A stretch of 64,000 nucleotides of DNA from Isoetes taiwanensis (lineage: Eukaryota; Streptophyta; Lycopodiopsida; Isoetales; Isoetaceae): positions 8,633,426 through 8,697,425 of the forward strand of contig JAJEKV010000036.1 of NCBI GenBank assembly GCA_021234155.1. Reading direction: 5' to 3'. Positions 35,341 to 45,966 of this stretch are shown one piece after another. A model generated the notes under the pieces. It was given only the letters and a program-made list of their open reading frames with translations. It ran no database searches and was not told the origin of the DNA. A program made the translations under genes and the position numbers. Positions within the stretch are counted from its first letter, which is position 1; every line of letters begins with the position of its first letter.

Positions 35341-38071
35341 CTAGAGCATAAAAAGAGACAAGCAAATGTGCTGATCCCAGTACCTCTTCAGGTGAATAGT
35401 GTTGATAGGATTTGGAAGTGGCATCCCTGAAGTTAATTCTTTCAACCAATAAGAATTGGTGCCTGCAGGTTCCAACACCTCATAGGGGCCCTCCCAAAGA
35501 TTTTCAAACTTACTAGCTGAATCTTCCCTTGATTTATTCCATTTCAGAACTAATTCTCCAGTCTTGAAGGTCCCTTGTATTTGCAGCTTTGAAAGCAGCC
35601 AAATCCTTGGCTTTTTTAAGCAAATTAGCATTCTCAGCTTCCATTCTATATTCTTCTAAATGCAAAAGGGTATCTAGTCTTTCCTGCAAGGCATACTCAA
35701 AAGGCAAACACAGCTTATGAGCTAACCTCAGAGATGGAAGCTCAAGCTCTACTGGAAGCACAACTTCAATGCCATAAACTAAGTTAAAAGGGGTGTGAGT
35801 GGTTGCTGCTTTGATGGTGACTCTATAAGCCCATAGGGCATCCACTAGTTTAACATGCCAATCCTTTTGATTATCATCCACTGTTTTCTGCAAAATGCCC
35901 TTCAAAACTTTATTAGTAACTTCTGCTTGACCATTACCCTGGGGATAGTAGGAGGAACTCTTGGTATGTTTGACTTTAAGAATGGTCAATAAATTAGCAA
36001 TAACTTCATTCACAAAAGGAGTACCTCTATCAGAATGTAATTGTAGAGGAATACCAAACCGTGCACAAATATACTCATGTAAGAACTTTGCTGTTGTAAG
36101 GGCATTAGCCTGTCTCAAAGGAATTGCCTCTGCCCATTTGGTAAAATAATCTGTAGCTACAATAATGTGCTGATGTTGCCCTGCAGAAGAGGGGTTAATA
36201 GGACCAATATAATCTAATCCCCAAATTTGAAAAGGTCCTGGAGAAATTATGGGGTTTAGTGCAGCTGGGAGAAGGATCCTTTTGCCAAATATTTGGCACT
36301 TGTGGCAAGATTTAATAGCAGTATAACAATCTTTAAATATTGTAGGCCAATAGTAACCTGACCTAAGAATTTTCTTGGCAGTAGTGTCTCTAGCAAAATG
36401 GCCTCCACATACTCCTTCATGCATTTCTCTAATGATCAAGGCAGATTCTTCTTCATTGACACACCTCAATAATAGTCCATCCCTGTTGACTTTACATAAA
36501 ACATCATTAATCATTTTGAACTGCCTGCACTTTTCTTTAAATCTCCTTTGCTGACTCGAGGTCAATCCTGAGGGCATCTCCTTGAATTGTAGAAAATTCT
36601 TTATAGGTAGCTGCCAATCCTGTTGGCCCTGCTCATCATCACCTGCCTGTAAATAAGCTAAAGCATCCACAAAATCAACAACTTCTACTACATCCTCATG
36701 GTCAAAGAAAATATAAGGTAAATAAAGAGTGTCACTCTTCACTTGATGTAACTCTTTTATAGAGATATCAAAGGTTTGTAACTTGCAAGCCCACCTTTGA
36801 ATTTTTGGTTTAGAGGTAGCCTTACCAAATAACAAACCTGTTGGATTTTGCTTCATATAAACTTGAACTGAACTCTTCAATAATAAATGACCTTGTCTGT
36901 CAATGAGAAACATGAGAGCAGCAGCACTTTTCTCCATTCTGGTGTATTTTTCTTCAGTTGAACTCCACTGTTTGCTGGCAAAAGCTATGGTGTGCTTGTC
37001 CTGCAGAATAGCTAAGCCTATGGCCTTTTTAGTAATGGTAATGTAGACCTCAAATGGCTTGGTCAAATCTGGTTTTTTTAGGAGAGTTGCTTCACAAATG
37101 GACTTTATAAGCAACTCAAAAGACTCTTGGCAACCTGATGACCATGTGACAGGAACATACTTACTCTCAAATTTGGAAATCCTGCCTATTCTTGTCAGCT
37201 TAGAAATAGGACTTATAATGTGAGCAAAATTAGGAATATACATCCTAAGAAAACTAGTCATGCCAATAAAACTTTTGACCTGCTTCAAGTTTTTGGGGGG
37301 CACCAGTTTTTTGAGAGCTTCAACCTTTTCTTGTGCCACCTGTATACCATTGTTGGATACCTCGTGTCCCAGAAGTTGTCCTTTGGATGCAAAAAAAATA
37401 CATTTCTTTGGATTAAGGTTGACTCCAGATTCCCTACACAAAGAACATATTTTTGCCAACAATTCTAAATGATTAGTAGGGTGAGATCCTAAACAAAGGT
37501 CATCCAAATAAACTCTGAATTCTTGAGGAGACATAGGCCTAAAAATAACATCCATAGCTCTCTGGAAAGTAGCAGGTGCATTCATTAGTCCAAAAGGCAT
37601 TCTTTTCATTGCATAAGTTCCCCAAGGGGTAATAAAAGTGGTCTTGGGTTGGTCTTCTTCTTTAATACTAATCTGATTGAATTCTACAACATATAAGATC
37701 TCTTCTAAAAAGGGCAAAGGGTAACAATCTTTGATGGTAGCTTTGTTGAGGTCTCGATAGTCAATGCAAATTCTTAAAGCACCACTTTTTTTCTCCACAG
37801 GAACAATACAAGATACCCATTCTGGATTGATACCTGCATCCAACATCTTATCCAATTCATCTTTAATTAGTCCCATTAGTGAAGCATTAATCCTTTTTAA
37901 TTTTTGAAAAACAGGTTTACAACCTTCTTTAATCTTAATTTCAAATTGACATACATCAGTTTTGATACCTGATAGCTCTGAATAATCCCAAGCAAATACA
38001 TCTTTCCTTTCTTCAAAAAACACTTGTATGTTCTCTTTGTTTTGATATTCAATCAAATCCCCAACAAACAA
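35341..38071 (-). CDS. pol: Gypsy Pol: reverse transcriptase, RNase H, integrase
   Basis: An 845-codon open frame (38071-35534) plus an overlapping terminal frame (35631-35341). RT shows VEKKSGALRICIDYRDLNKA near residue 95 and the catalytic box YLDDLCLGSH near residue 190. The following gypsy RNase H keeps TEEKYTRMEKSAAALMF but has lost the usual first Asp (it reads YITITKKAIG) and the Asp of TDxxPL (it reads YMKQNPTGLL), so it is probably inactive. Integrase has the zinc motif HEGVCGGHFARDT...CHKC and a D-D-E core with GLDYIGPINP, SDRGTPFVNE and PQGNGQAEVTNK. The end frame (GPYEVLEPAGTNSYWLKELT) is the C-terminal integrase region. The shift between the last two frames means the copy is damaged or uses frameshifting. 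Confidence 0.9.
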
Positions 38072-38219
38072 GGTTCGAGTCTTACCATTCTTAGTGATTA
38101 CAATCTCTTCAGTCTCCTTTTTTCTGATGCATCAATGGTCAAAATAGGACAGAGTGCTTTTACCTCATTGTCATCAAGATCATCTTCAGGAATAGCTCCC
38201 TCAGTTAAATGTGACATGA

Positions 38220-38345
38220 GAGCCTCCCTACACAAAGCATCAGCTTCAAAATTCTGTTATCTGGGGATATGAGTGATTTCCCATGAAGCAAAACTCGAGA
38301 GCACTCCCATTGCTTGATTCTTCAAGAGCTCAATCAATCTCCTTG
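38220..38345 (-). pseudogene. Extra RNase H, C-terminal part (beyond LINE insertion)
   Basis: Minus strand reads IELLKNQAMGVLSSF, ASWEITHIPR, stop, QNFEADALCREALMSHLTEG. This is the last helix of a plant/archaeal-type RNase H (ITHIPRxQNxEADALA consensus). It completes the domain whose first part lies at 41880-41615 on the far side of the LINE. Confidence 0.8.
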
Positions 38346-40216
38346 TTCAAGACAGACAAGCACAACCGGTACCTGTGGGTGCGTGTGCAAAACTACAGTA
38401 GCAGACCCCTCTTTGTGGCAGCCTGCTACTTTCCACATGCAGAAAGCAACTTCTATCACACACACTCAGATGTGGATAGGCTGGACCCCTATGTCGATCT
38501 ATATGATGACATACAAAAAGATAAGCGGTTAGGCGCAAAGGTCATACTCCTTGAGACTTCAATGCCGCCGGGGTAGAACAACCCATGAGATTTGATCCCT
38601 TGACCGATGATATATTGCGCTTGCATCCCCGCGTAAGGAGCTTGGCCACGGGACATCGATGACAATCGTGTCACGCTATGGTCGACATAGCTACTACTTT
38701 TGCTCTGCGGTATCTTTGACCCGGGTAATCGCAATGGACTAGCACAAAGGGAGCACTTGTAGGCGTGAAAACCGTGGGGGCGGATCTAGTGTGGTGGACT
38801 ATGTCTTTGGTGCCCGAAAGGGATATGCATGTCGTCAAGCACTTTTCGTGGGGAACGACTAATAGGGATGAAGAGATCGACTCGGACCATTTACCACTTT
38901 ACTTGAAGTTGGCTTGGCAGGTTGTGCGAACCCCCGGTGCAACAACTCCTCACATGCCTCAGCTGCGATTGGATTATGAACATGCAGGGGCTTATGCCCA
39001 GATGCTTATAGATGATCTGACAGAAATTTTGCAATATCCTACACTAGAGCAAATGCATGGACGACCGACCGATGTGCTTAGGGCTACTGGGCGGAGAGGT
39101 GCTTTGGGATAAGCGCCCGCATGACGGACCTCCAGGAACACAACCTTCCCACGTAATCAATGGTTTGATGCAGAGTGCAAGGAACACAAATGCTGGCTCC
39201 GCCAAGTCACAGACCCTGCTTTACGCCCACATGCAGTCAGACAGTACCGCATCTTCCTTAAAGCTAAGAAAGCCAGGTACATTGCAGCGCATCAAAGGGA
39301 AATGTTTTACCTCCTGGAACGTCATCCCAGGACCTTCTGGCGAAGGGTTCTTAGAAAGCCAGTACAGCCCACAGGGAATATCACTCCCGAGCAGTGGAGA
39401 CAATACTTGCAACAGTTATACGACCCTCAGGGTGCACATGCAGCATTACCTTTGCAAGAAGGCCCGGTCTTTGGAAATCACGATTTGGGCGTGGAACAAG
39501 GCTTGCAGCGTCTTGCCAATGGGAAAGCCCCAGACTTGGATGGCATGCAGGCAGAATTGCTTAAGTGGGCAGGGCCGTCCATAATACCAGTGCTGACCGG
39601 CTTGTTCAACAAGGCATTACATGAAGGTTTTCCCCTGCAGTGGACCAATAGCAGAGTTGTTCCCATATATAAGAAAGGTGACCCACACTGCCCAACCAAT
39701 TATCGAACAATCATGGTCAGTTCGGTGTTTGCAAAATTGCTTCTTTGGGATTCTCGAAAGCGCCAGCTTGATCGGGCGAGGGTGAGGCGTGAGAGGTGCG
39801 GGCCCTCACCCAGCGGGATTCGTACCCGGCACTCAACCATTGACCACATCTTCACGCTATGCGAACTCGATTGAACACAAAGAACCGCCGATCTATATTG
39901 TTGCTTTGTGGATTTTGGCGGCGGCGTTTGACACCGTGCGGCCTCGGGAAAAACTATGGGCAAGACTGCAATAAATTGGGGTTCCTGTAGATTTGCGAGA
40001 ATGCGATTAAGGCGCACTATACTGAAAGATGCTCGGGTCGGTTGCGCCCAGACAAAAGCCAACCATTTGATAGCAAGATCGGGGTTTGTTAGGGATGCCC
40101 TCTCTTCCCAACATTGTTTGGGCTTTACATTGATCAATTGGAGAGCTGGCTTGCTGATAATGGGGGCGATGGAGCTCACCTTCTCTATCAGATCATTAGA
40201 CAGTTAATATATCTCG

Positions 40217-41407
40217 ATGATGATGGGACCTCCTAGCTTACACACCAGCGGACATGCAACGACATCTCGATGCCCTCGGACACATTCTCGCCAAGCGACC
40301 GATATGCGGCGTCAACCCGCCAAGACTAAGGTGGTTTTATATCATCTTCACGTCACCGAGGGGTCCCTCCTTCGCCATCGAGGCCAAAATGTGGAAGTTG
40401 CATCCACATACAAATATTTGGGAGTGGAGTTTCCTTCTACTATGCACTGGGACACATCCGTATGGCTACGAGTGACGGCAGGCTGGAAGGCACTATATGC
40501 AATGCAAAACAATAGTCATAGAGCGGAGTTGTATGATTGGGCCCATCAGTCACGCCTATTCAAGGTCTTAGTGGAGCCTGTCCTTTTATATGGGGTGGAA
40601 GTATGGGGCCCAGTAGTATCACTTGCTACTTGGAATGACTTGGAGCAGGTCCAGAAAGCCTTCTTAGTACGAGCACTAGGGGTGAAGTCCACAGTCCCAT
40701 ATCAAATTCTATTGCAGAAGACAGGATTCTTGCCTCTTCAGAGGGCGGCCCTTGATCGCCACATTGTCTATTTTCAGAAGGTGGTCAATATGGACGATGC
40801 TCGTCTCCCTAAACTAGCTTATGTCATGGCAATGGAGCCGCAGCGCCTCAAGGCCTGCTGGAGGGAAAAGAGAGCTCAATGGTTGGCTAGATGGAATGTG
40901 CAGGAGCACAGGTGCATACATGTGCAAACAGAGGCAGATCGCCATAGCTTGAGGCAATATCTTGACGATTGCTTCCTCAGCAAGCTTTGGGATGCTAATG
41001 CCCTTGAGCAGGTCAAGACAGCACACTACCAGCGTCACATAAATCCCACATTGGAACGAGGCCTGCAATGCTACCTGCGTACCCACTTGCCCATGAAAAG
41101 GCGCAGACTCATTGCCTCCATTCGCACAGGGGCACATCATCTTCGAATTGAGACAGGCAGATGGATTGGTGAGCCACGCCAGGACAGGCTCTGTCAATGT
41201 TGCCAAATGGGAGTCATTGAAGATGAATCTCATACCCTTCAAAGTTGCCCAGCATATGATCAAATTCGGACACGATATGTTGAATTGGTCAGGCCTGGCC
41301 AGCCGTTACATGTGACATTGAGCACAACATCCGTACGGGTGCTGGGATCATATCTTCAGGAGGTTACGGACATGCGAGATCAGCTATGTCCTCGGGCACA
41401 CACTTGA
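40217..41407 (+). CDS. LINE ORF2 C-terminal region
   Basis: 396 codons, the longest intact piece of the LINE. It contains the RT thumb-side motif VVLYH...VASTYKYLGVEF, a YAM/SRLFKVLVEPVLLYGVEVWG block typical of LINE RT C-termini, and a terminal Cys-His cluster (DRLCQCCQMGVIEDESHTLQ SC) resembling the CCHC-like end of ORF2 proteins. The stop is followed by the 3' hairpin region. Confidence 0.75.
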   Translation: MMMGPPSLHTSGHATTSRCPRTHSRQATDMRRQPAKTKVVLYHLHVTEGSLLRHRGQNVEVASTYKYLGVEFPSTMHWDTSVWLRVTAGWKALYAMQNNSHRAELYDWAHQSRLFKVLVEPVLLYGVEVWGPVVSLATWNDLEQVQKAFLVRALGVKSTVPYQILLQKTGFLPLQRAALDRHIVYFQKVVNMDDARLPKLAYVMAMEPQRLKACWREKRAQWLARWNVQEHRCIHVQTEADRHSLRQYLDDCFLSKLWDANALEQVKTAHYQRHINPTLERGLQCYLRTHLPMKRRRLIASIRTGAHHLRIETGRWIGEPRQDRLCQCCQMGVIEDESHTLQSCPAYDQIRTRYVELVRPGQPLHVTLSTTSVRVLGSYLQEVTDMRDQLCPRAHT

Positions 41408-41452
41408 CATGTATATAAACATTGATGTATACTTGTACAGTTTGACAGCATT

Positions 41453-41523
41453 CTTATTACTGCCACGGTTTTTCCCTCGAAAACCCTTCGGGGCGGGGGT
41501 TTTTTAACCCGGACAGTAATAAG
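41453..41523 (+). other. 3' stem-loop of the LINE
   Basis: The perfect 10-bp stem CTTATTACTG (41453-41462) / CAGTAATAAG (41514-41523) encloses a second stem AAAACCC (41480-41486) / GGGTTTT (41497-41503). Its position between the stop codon and the repeat tail suggests the structure recognised by the element's reverse transcriptase; that role is inferred. Confidence 0.65.
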
Positions 41524-41536
41524 TTTGATGCGTTCC

Positions 41537-42448
41537 TTATGGGTCCCATAGGCCGATTGGCCTCAGTGGACGATAAAAAATCATTCTCATTCTCATTCTC
41601 ATTCTCATTCTCATTCTCATATCTGCATTTTTTGTTTGATAGTCTCCTGAAACTTGTCTGCAGATTAATTGTGAATCACCATAAATGTGAATATTGGCAA
41701 TATTCATAGATTTAGCTTCCTGGAGACCTGCAATCAAAGCTTTATATTCTGCCACATTAGAAGTGACTTGAGGAAAGATCCTTCCTACTTTAGCTAAAAG
41801 TTTGTGAGAAGAGTCTTTCAAAATAGCAGCAGATGATGCAACATTTAATTTTTTAGAAATACCTCCATCAAACCATAAGAACCCTGTTGGTCCTTGTGTG
41901 CTGAGAGGTGCACTTTCCATAATAAGAGGAACCATCTCATATTTTCTTGGTCTTATATTTTTTACCCTGTAAGATCCCAAAGGTTCTTCAATTAGCATTT
42001 CTTTAATAAAATGTACCTCTTCCTTGGAGTCATAGGAGCCCTCTTGGTTATAAATTGTAGCAGTCTGAGAGCCATTGGAGATGGTACATCTCCCTTGGGA
42101 CCAGACTGGCCTGGCATCCACAGTGGCTAACCATCTCCTTCCTAAAAGTAAGTCATAGATATCAGATTCATCTCCTATATCTTCAAAAGCCACCACAATA
42201 AAGTTAGCAGCTACAGTTATGCCTTCTGTGTTAACAGGCACTTTAGTCACCACACCAATAGGAGAAATCTTAGCATTATAAAAAGATTTTAATAACATAG
42301 AAGCTTTCTTATCCACCTCAAAACCACATTTCTTCATAATATGATATGGCATGATATTTAGAGGGGAACCCCCATCAAGTAACACATTAGAGAAAGTATA
42401 CCCTCCTAAAGCAAATTGAACATGTGAATGCTCCGTGGTCTTCTTCAT
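41537..42448 (-). pseudogene. Gypsy aspartic protease plus extra RNase H, N-terminal part
   Basis: 303 codons. The protease active site is LLDGGSPLNIM near residue 25, followed by DLLLGRRWLATVDARPVWSQ. The RNase H fold begins near residue 193 with WFDGGISKKLN (first catalytic Asp), NVAEYKALIAGLQEA (Glu) and IHIYGDSQLICRQVSG (second Asp), so the visible catalytic residues are intact. The frame then runs into the LINE's hexamer tail. Domain order is protease, extra RNase H, RT, gypsy RNase H, integrase. Confidence 0.85.
41581..41620 (+). repeat. Hexamer tail (TCATTC)6 of the LINE
   Basis: Six TCATTC units plus TCAT, directly after GATAAAAAA and directly before host RNase H sequence. On the minus strand it adds Arg-Met repeats to the broken RNase H frame. 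Confidence 0.9.
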
Positions 42449-42723
42449 GTTTGTGCTAGAATAAGGTCAATGGCATCGAGAAAATTCATACAAGCATTTA
42501 ATACCTCACCATTAGTTTGCTGAAGTACCATTTTTCTATAACTAGGTGCAATCTTTAATAAAGTAAAAAGATCCACACTCACCTTAGAATTTTTAAGCAA
42601 AACATCTACCTCATCAAATTCTTGACCTTTCTTACCATATTTTTTAGCCGAGGGGTGGAGCTATGGTTTGAGCAGTGATTCTACTACAGTGGTACAGGCC
42701 CGGCAAGAGAATGCCTACTTGGT

Positions 42724-43997
42724 TCAAAGATGTACTTGAGCTTCATTCATGCTTCTAGTTTGCACCACCATAACTTCTTGATTTAGGAACTTCAGAGCTT
42801 GAATAAATCTTATAGAGGTGCTTGGTTCAGCAAATCTCACGGAGGTTTGGACTCTGGTCTCTTCTCTTTTTTCCTGCTTAGCAAAATATTCCTTAACAAA
42901 GACACTTAGCATCAAGATGGCCAACCTCTTTACAAAAAGAACAAACAGACATTCCTTTCCAAAGTGGCCTTTCCTATTACATTTGGGGCACACTTGCCAA
43001 TAGCATATTTCTGATGGGTGAGAATTCTTATTGCAATGAATACATTTAGGGTAAGTTTTACTGTTCTTACAAAATTGAGTTCAACCAATTGTTTGGTTAT
43101 TTCGCTAAGGCTTCAAGAACCTTGGATAGGTCCGACTTGACCTCTCAAACTTGAGAATTGGCTTCCTCCTCTTTGGATTTCTTTTTCTCTTTTTTTGTAT
43201 GGCATAAACCGGAATAGAAGGGTGATGATCATAATGTGCATCAAGAGCATTAGGGTAAAACGGGTCGAGGAGTATGATGAGGAGCATAATGCTTATCGTG
43301 CAAAGTAGAGAGCATCCGGTTAGATCGCTGGTTTTGGCAAAGACTTTGTAAATGGAATCAAACCCTTCAGCAGCCTTGGATTTTGAGCAACTTTCTTTGG
43401 ATATCTCGGGTCTTCTTTGCGTGCCATTAATAAAGGCAAGAAACTAAGAACGAGTTGGGATGGTAACTTGTGCTTTTTGACACCTGCTCATGAATGTACT
43501 AAACCTCTCCTTGTACTGATTCACACTTTCTCCTGCATGTATAGAAAAACCTTGCAGTTCATTAACCAAATCTTGTGGAGCAGCTAACTTACCAAATCTA
43601 TCCAGAAACGTCTTGACAAGTTCATCCCATGAAGTGGTACCCATTAACTTCTCATAAGTTAACCAAGCACCAGCTTCACTCTCATCTTCGAAACATTTTT
43701 CAAATTCTGAAAGCTTGCATCCTTTCTTGAAACCATAATCCCTGTAATAGTCTTCAAATATTCTCAAAAAGTGGTAGCACTCATGCTGGAATCAAAGGTC
43801 GGCAAGGGAACAGGGACATTCAACTCAAACTGGTATGGCATGTTTTGAAGTAAGCTAGTTGAGAAACTTGAAGGCAATGGCCTTTCTCTACAATGATCTG
43901 ATACATCAACATCCTCCAATGGTTCTGATTCTGCTGGAAATTTTTGCTTTGGAGCCATGAGTTCTGAGATCCAGGAAGATCTCGGTAGAACCTCCAA
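42724..43997 (-). pseudogene. gag: Gypsy Gag with two zinc knuckles, frameshifted
   Basis: The likely start is MAPKQKFPAESEPLED at 43955. The capsid region 43767-43444 has WLTYEKLMGTTSWDELVKTF, LDRFGK and VNQYKERFSTFM, matching the retrotransposon Gag domain. Two CCHC knuckles follow at about 43045-42955: CIHCNKNSHPSEIC and CPKCNRKGHFGKEC. Breaks in frame occur near 43764, 43440 and 43100. Confidence 0.8.
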
Positions 43998-43999
43998 TA

Positions 44000-45961
44000 T
44001 GTTGACCCTAAACCTGGCTTAAAGGTCAACCACAAGGATCCAACTTGAGTTTTCACTCAAATTGGGGTTAGAACCTCCAGATCACTTAAGGTGATCAGTC
44101 TATGCAAGAAAATTTCAAAGAAAAGTTCAAAAAGTTCGAGTTCTATACCTTTCCCATTTTCAAAAAATGGCACCTTTGCCAAAACAATTGTGGTGTTGGA
44201 ATGCAGATTGATTTTTCGAGTCAGATACTGTAGACCTGGTCAAAAACGTTATAGATACCCAACAGTAAAGTCTCTGACCAAGTCAGAGATTTTATCTGTG
44301 AGTTATTCGAGTTCAAAGTGGGGTCAAATTTTGGTCAATAGAGGTCAAATGTAGAAAACAGTGATCAGAAATTGAGATTTGGAGTTGCCAATCACTTTTT
44401 TGAAAATTTCCAAAGCAAGTAGGTTGCAATGGTGCTAGGGAAGAGAGGCAAGCAGTCAAATCCTCATTTGGAGATGTAGAAGTATTTTTTGTGACTGGAT
44501 TTGGCAAAATACAGTAAAAAACAGTTCAAACCCGAGAGCAATTTTTTTGAATCTGATCTATACTTGGTATTTTTGAATGATTCCAACTCCCTTGGTTTTC
44601 TCAAAACCAAAGGATAGGTGGCAAATAGGCCGGAGGTGTTAAAAACGCTCAGGGATTTTTCTATAGAATTTTTTGTGGCAAGAATTACTAAGGAAAATAT
44701 CAGAGACAAATTCAACAACTTGACAGTCAATTTGGATTGATATGAAGGTAAATATATCAAGATAACAACAGATAAGGATGCTTCATAGCTTCAAGTACAA
44801 GAAAATAATCATCAAAAGTCATAAGGTAATTTCTGAAAGTAATGTCAACTAGATCTTTGTAGATCCAGTTGAGGAGAGCTCAAGAACTTCAAGGATCGTC
44901 CAGATCTTGCTCAGCAATGATCAATGTATGATCTGAATACTTCTGGGCCTTCAAAATTTTCTCGTATCTAGTTTTCCTATATATATTTTCAAATTTAGTG
45001 GTTCCGGCATCTTAGGGCTTGATTTGTAGTTCATTAAGTTTAGGAGCAGCGGGAATCCAATAATAGCAGGGTTAGGAAGGCGGTAGAGTTGATTCCGGCA
45101 CGATTTCTGCAGTTCCAGAGATTTAGGGTTCATGGCCGTATATTTCGGGGAATTTCCGCGATACGGTTCGCGTATTTCCCTTAGATATGCTGGGAATATT
45201 CCTGTATTTGAGATGTTTCGAAAGTTTTAACATGGTTCAAACTTAAGGCTCCTATTTTCTTGAAGTTTTATGCACGCTTAGACCATGGTATCAAACAACC
45301 ATAACCTAATTTGAAATTCTTAGGACCATGAGACCAATTTGAGGGAGTGGGGAACCAACAAGGGTTTAACCATAAGATAGGAGGTAAAAAATAGAGATTG
45401 GCCATGGGGGCAACAAGGGCTCATGTGAATGGTGGGGATGGATGATAATAAAATATAGATGTAGAAAAAACAAGGTCCATGATTAAGCAAGGTATGGAGT
45501 AAGTGTTTATGGCAAGGAAAAGGCAAATGTGGAGGGCAATGGTGCAAAAGTGGTTAGGAAGAATGAATAAGGGAGATGTCATGGGAAATTTAACAAATGA
45601 TGGTAATAAGATGGGTTGGGGGATATAAGAAGGAAAAATGGCTAAACAAGGTGACAAGGGTGGAACCATATAAGGGAATCTTCCAAACTTTTAACTTTCA
45701 AACTTCGAGCAATATCTTCCAAACTTCATAACCCAGAATCTTCTAGAGCATATTCCTGACTAAGCATTTGACTTCAAATAAAATACCTCTTGTGAAGTTT
45801 GAACCTTGAGCATTGTTTGACTTGAAGCATGAACATCTTTTGACCTTCATAACAATGTTGACTGACAAGAATCTTCCAAGCTTTGACCTAGTCTTCTAAA
45901 ATGAATTGACCTAGTTTGAACATAAAGATCTCCATTAGCATGTTGCCCTTTAGGGGCAACA
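44000..45961 (-). repeat. 5' LTR (1962 bp)
   Basis: Pairs with 32617-34565; 13 bp longer because of an insertion containing GGTGCAAAAGTGG at about 45540. The promoter of the element is expected here, but I could not assign a TATA box or start site with confidence. Confidence 0.95.
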
Positions 45962-45966
45962 GACCC
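45962..45966. repeat. Target-site duplication (right), GACCC
   Basis: Matches 32612-32616 exactly and follows the LTR terminus GGCAACA. Confidence 0.95.

Larger units (their letters stand above)
38345..41620 (+). mobile_element. LINE (non-LTR retrotransposon), 5'-truncated, inside the gypsy element
   Basis: The plus strand carries an AP-endonuclease region (RYLWVRVQNYSSRPLFVAAC; GGGSSVVDYVFGARKG in another frame; SDHLPL) from about 38358 to 38930. RT follows at 39300-40250 (GKAPDLDGMQAELLKWAGPS, VVPIYKKGDPHCPTNYRTIM, AGFVPGTQPLT, catalytic-like IYLDDDGTS). The long frame 40217-41407 (TKVVLYH, TYKYLGVEF) ends at 41407. Multiple frameshifts make it inactive. The 3' region holds a structured hairpin and ends in six TCATTC units rather than poly-A. 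The 5' boundary is placed where RNase H similarity stops (38340-38358); no target duplication could be fixed. Confidence 0.85.
32617..45961 (-). mobile_element. Ty3/gypsy LTR retrotransposon, dual RNase H type, complete but decayed
   Basis: 13,345 bp bounded by LTRs that begin TGTTGACCC and end GGCAACA, with GACCC target duplications. Coding runs on the minus strand: gag with two CCHC knuckles, protease, an extra archaeal/plant-type RNase H, reverse transcriptase, a degenerate gypsy RNase H, then integrase. About two dozen LTR substitutions over 1.95 kb (roughly 1.2% by eye) and one 13-bp indel point to a fairly recent insertion. Just inside the 5' LTR the minus strand reads TTGGAGGTTCTACCGAG, a candidate primer-binding site; I could not match it to a tRNA. 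A LINE is inserted at about 38345-41620. It interrupts an H3-like gene. Confidence 0.95.

Noticed and set aside
43980-43999. Primer-binding site matched to initiator tRNA-Met
   Set aside because: The minus strand reads TTGGAGGTTCTACCGAG, which does not match the usual TGGTATCAGAGC; the priming tRNA is left open.
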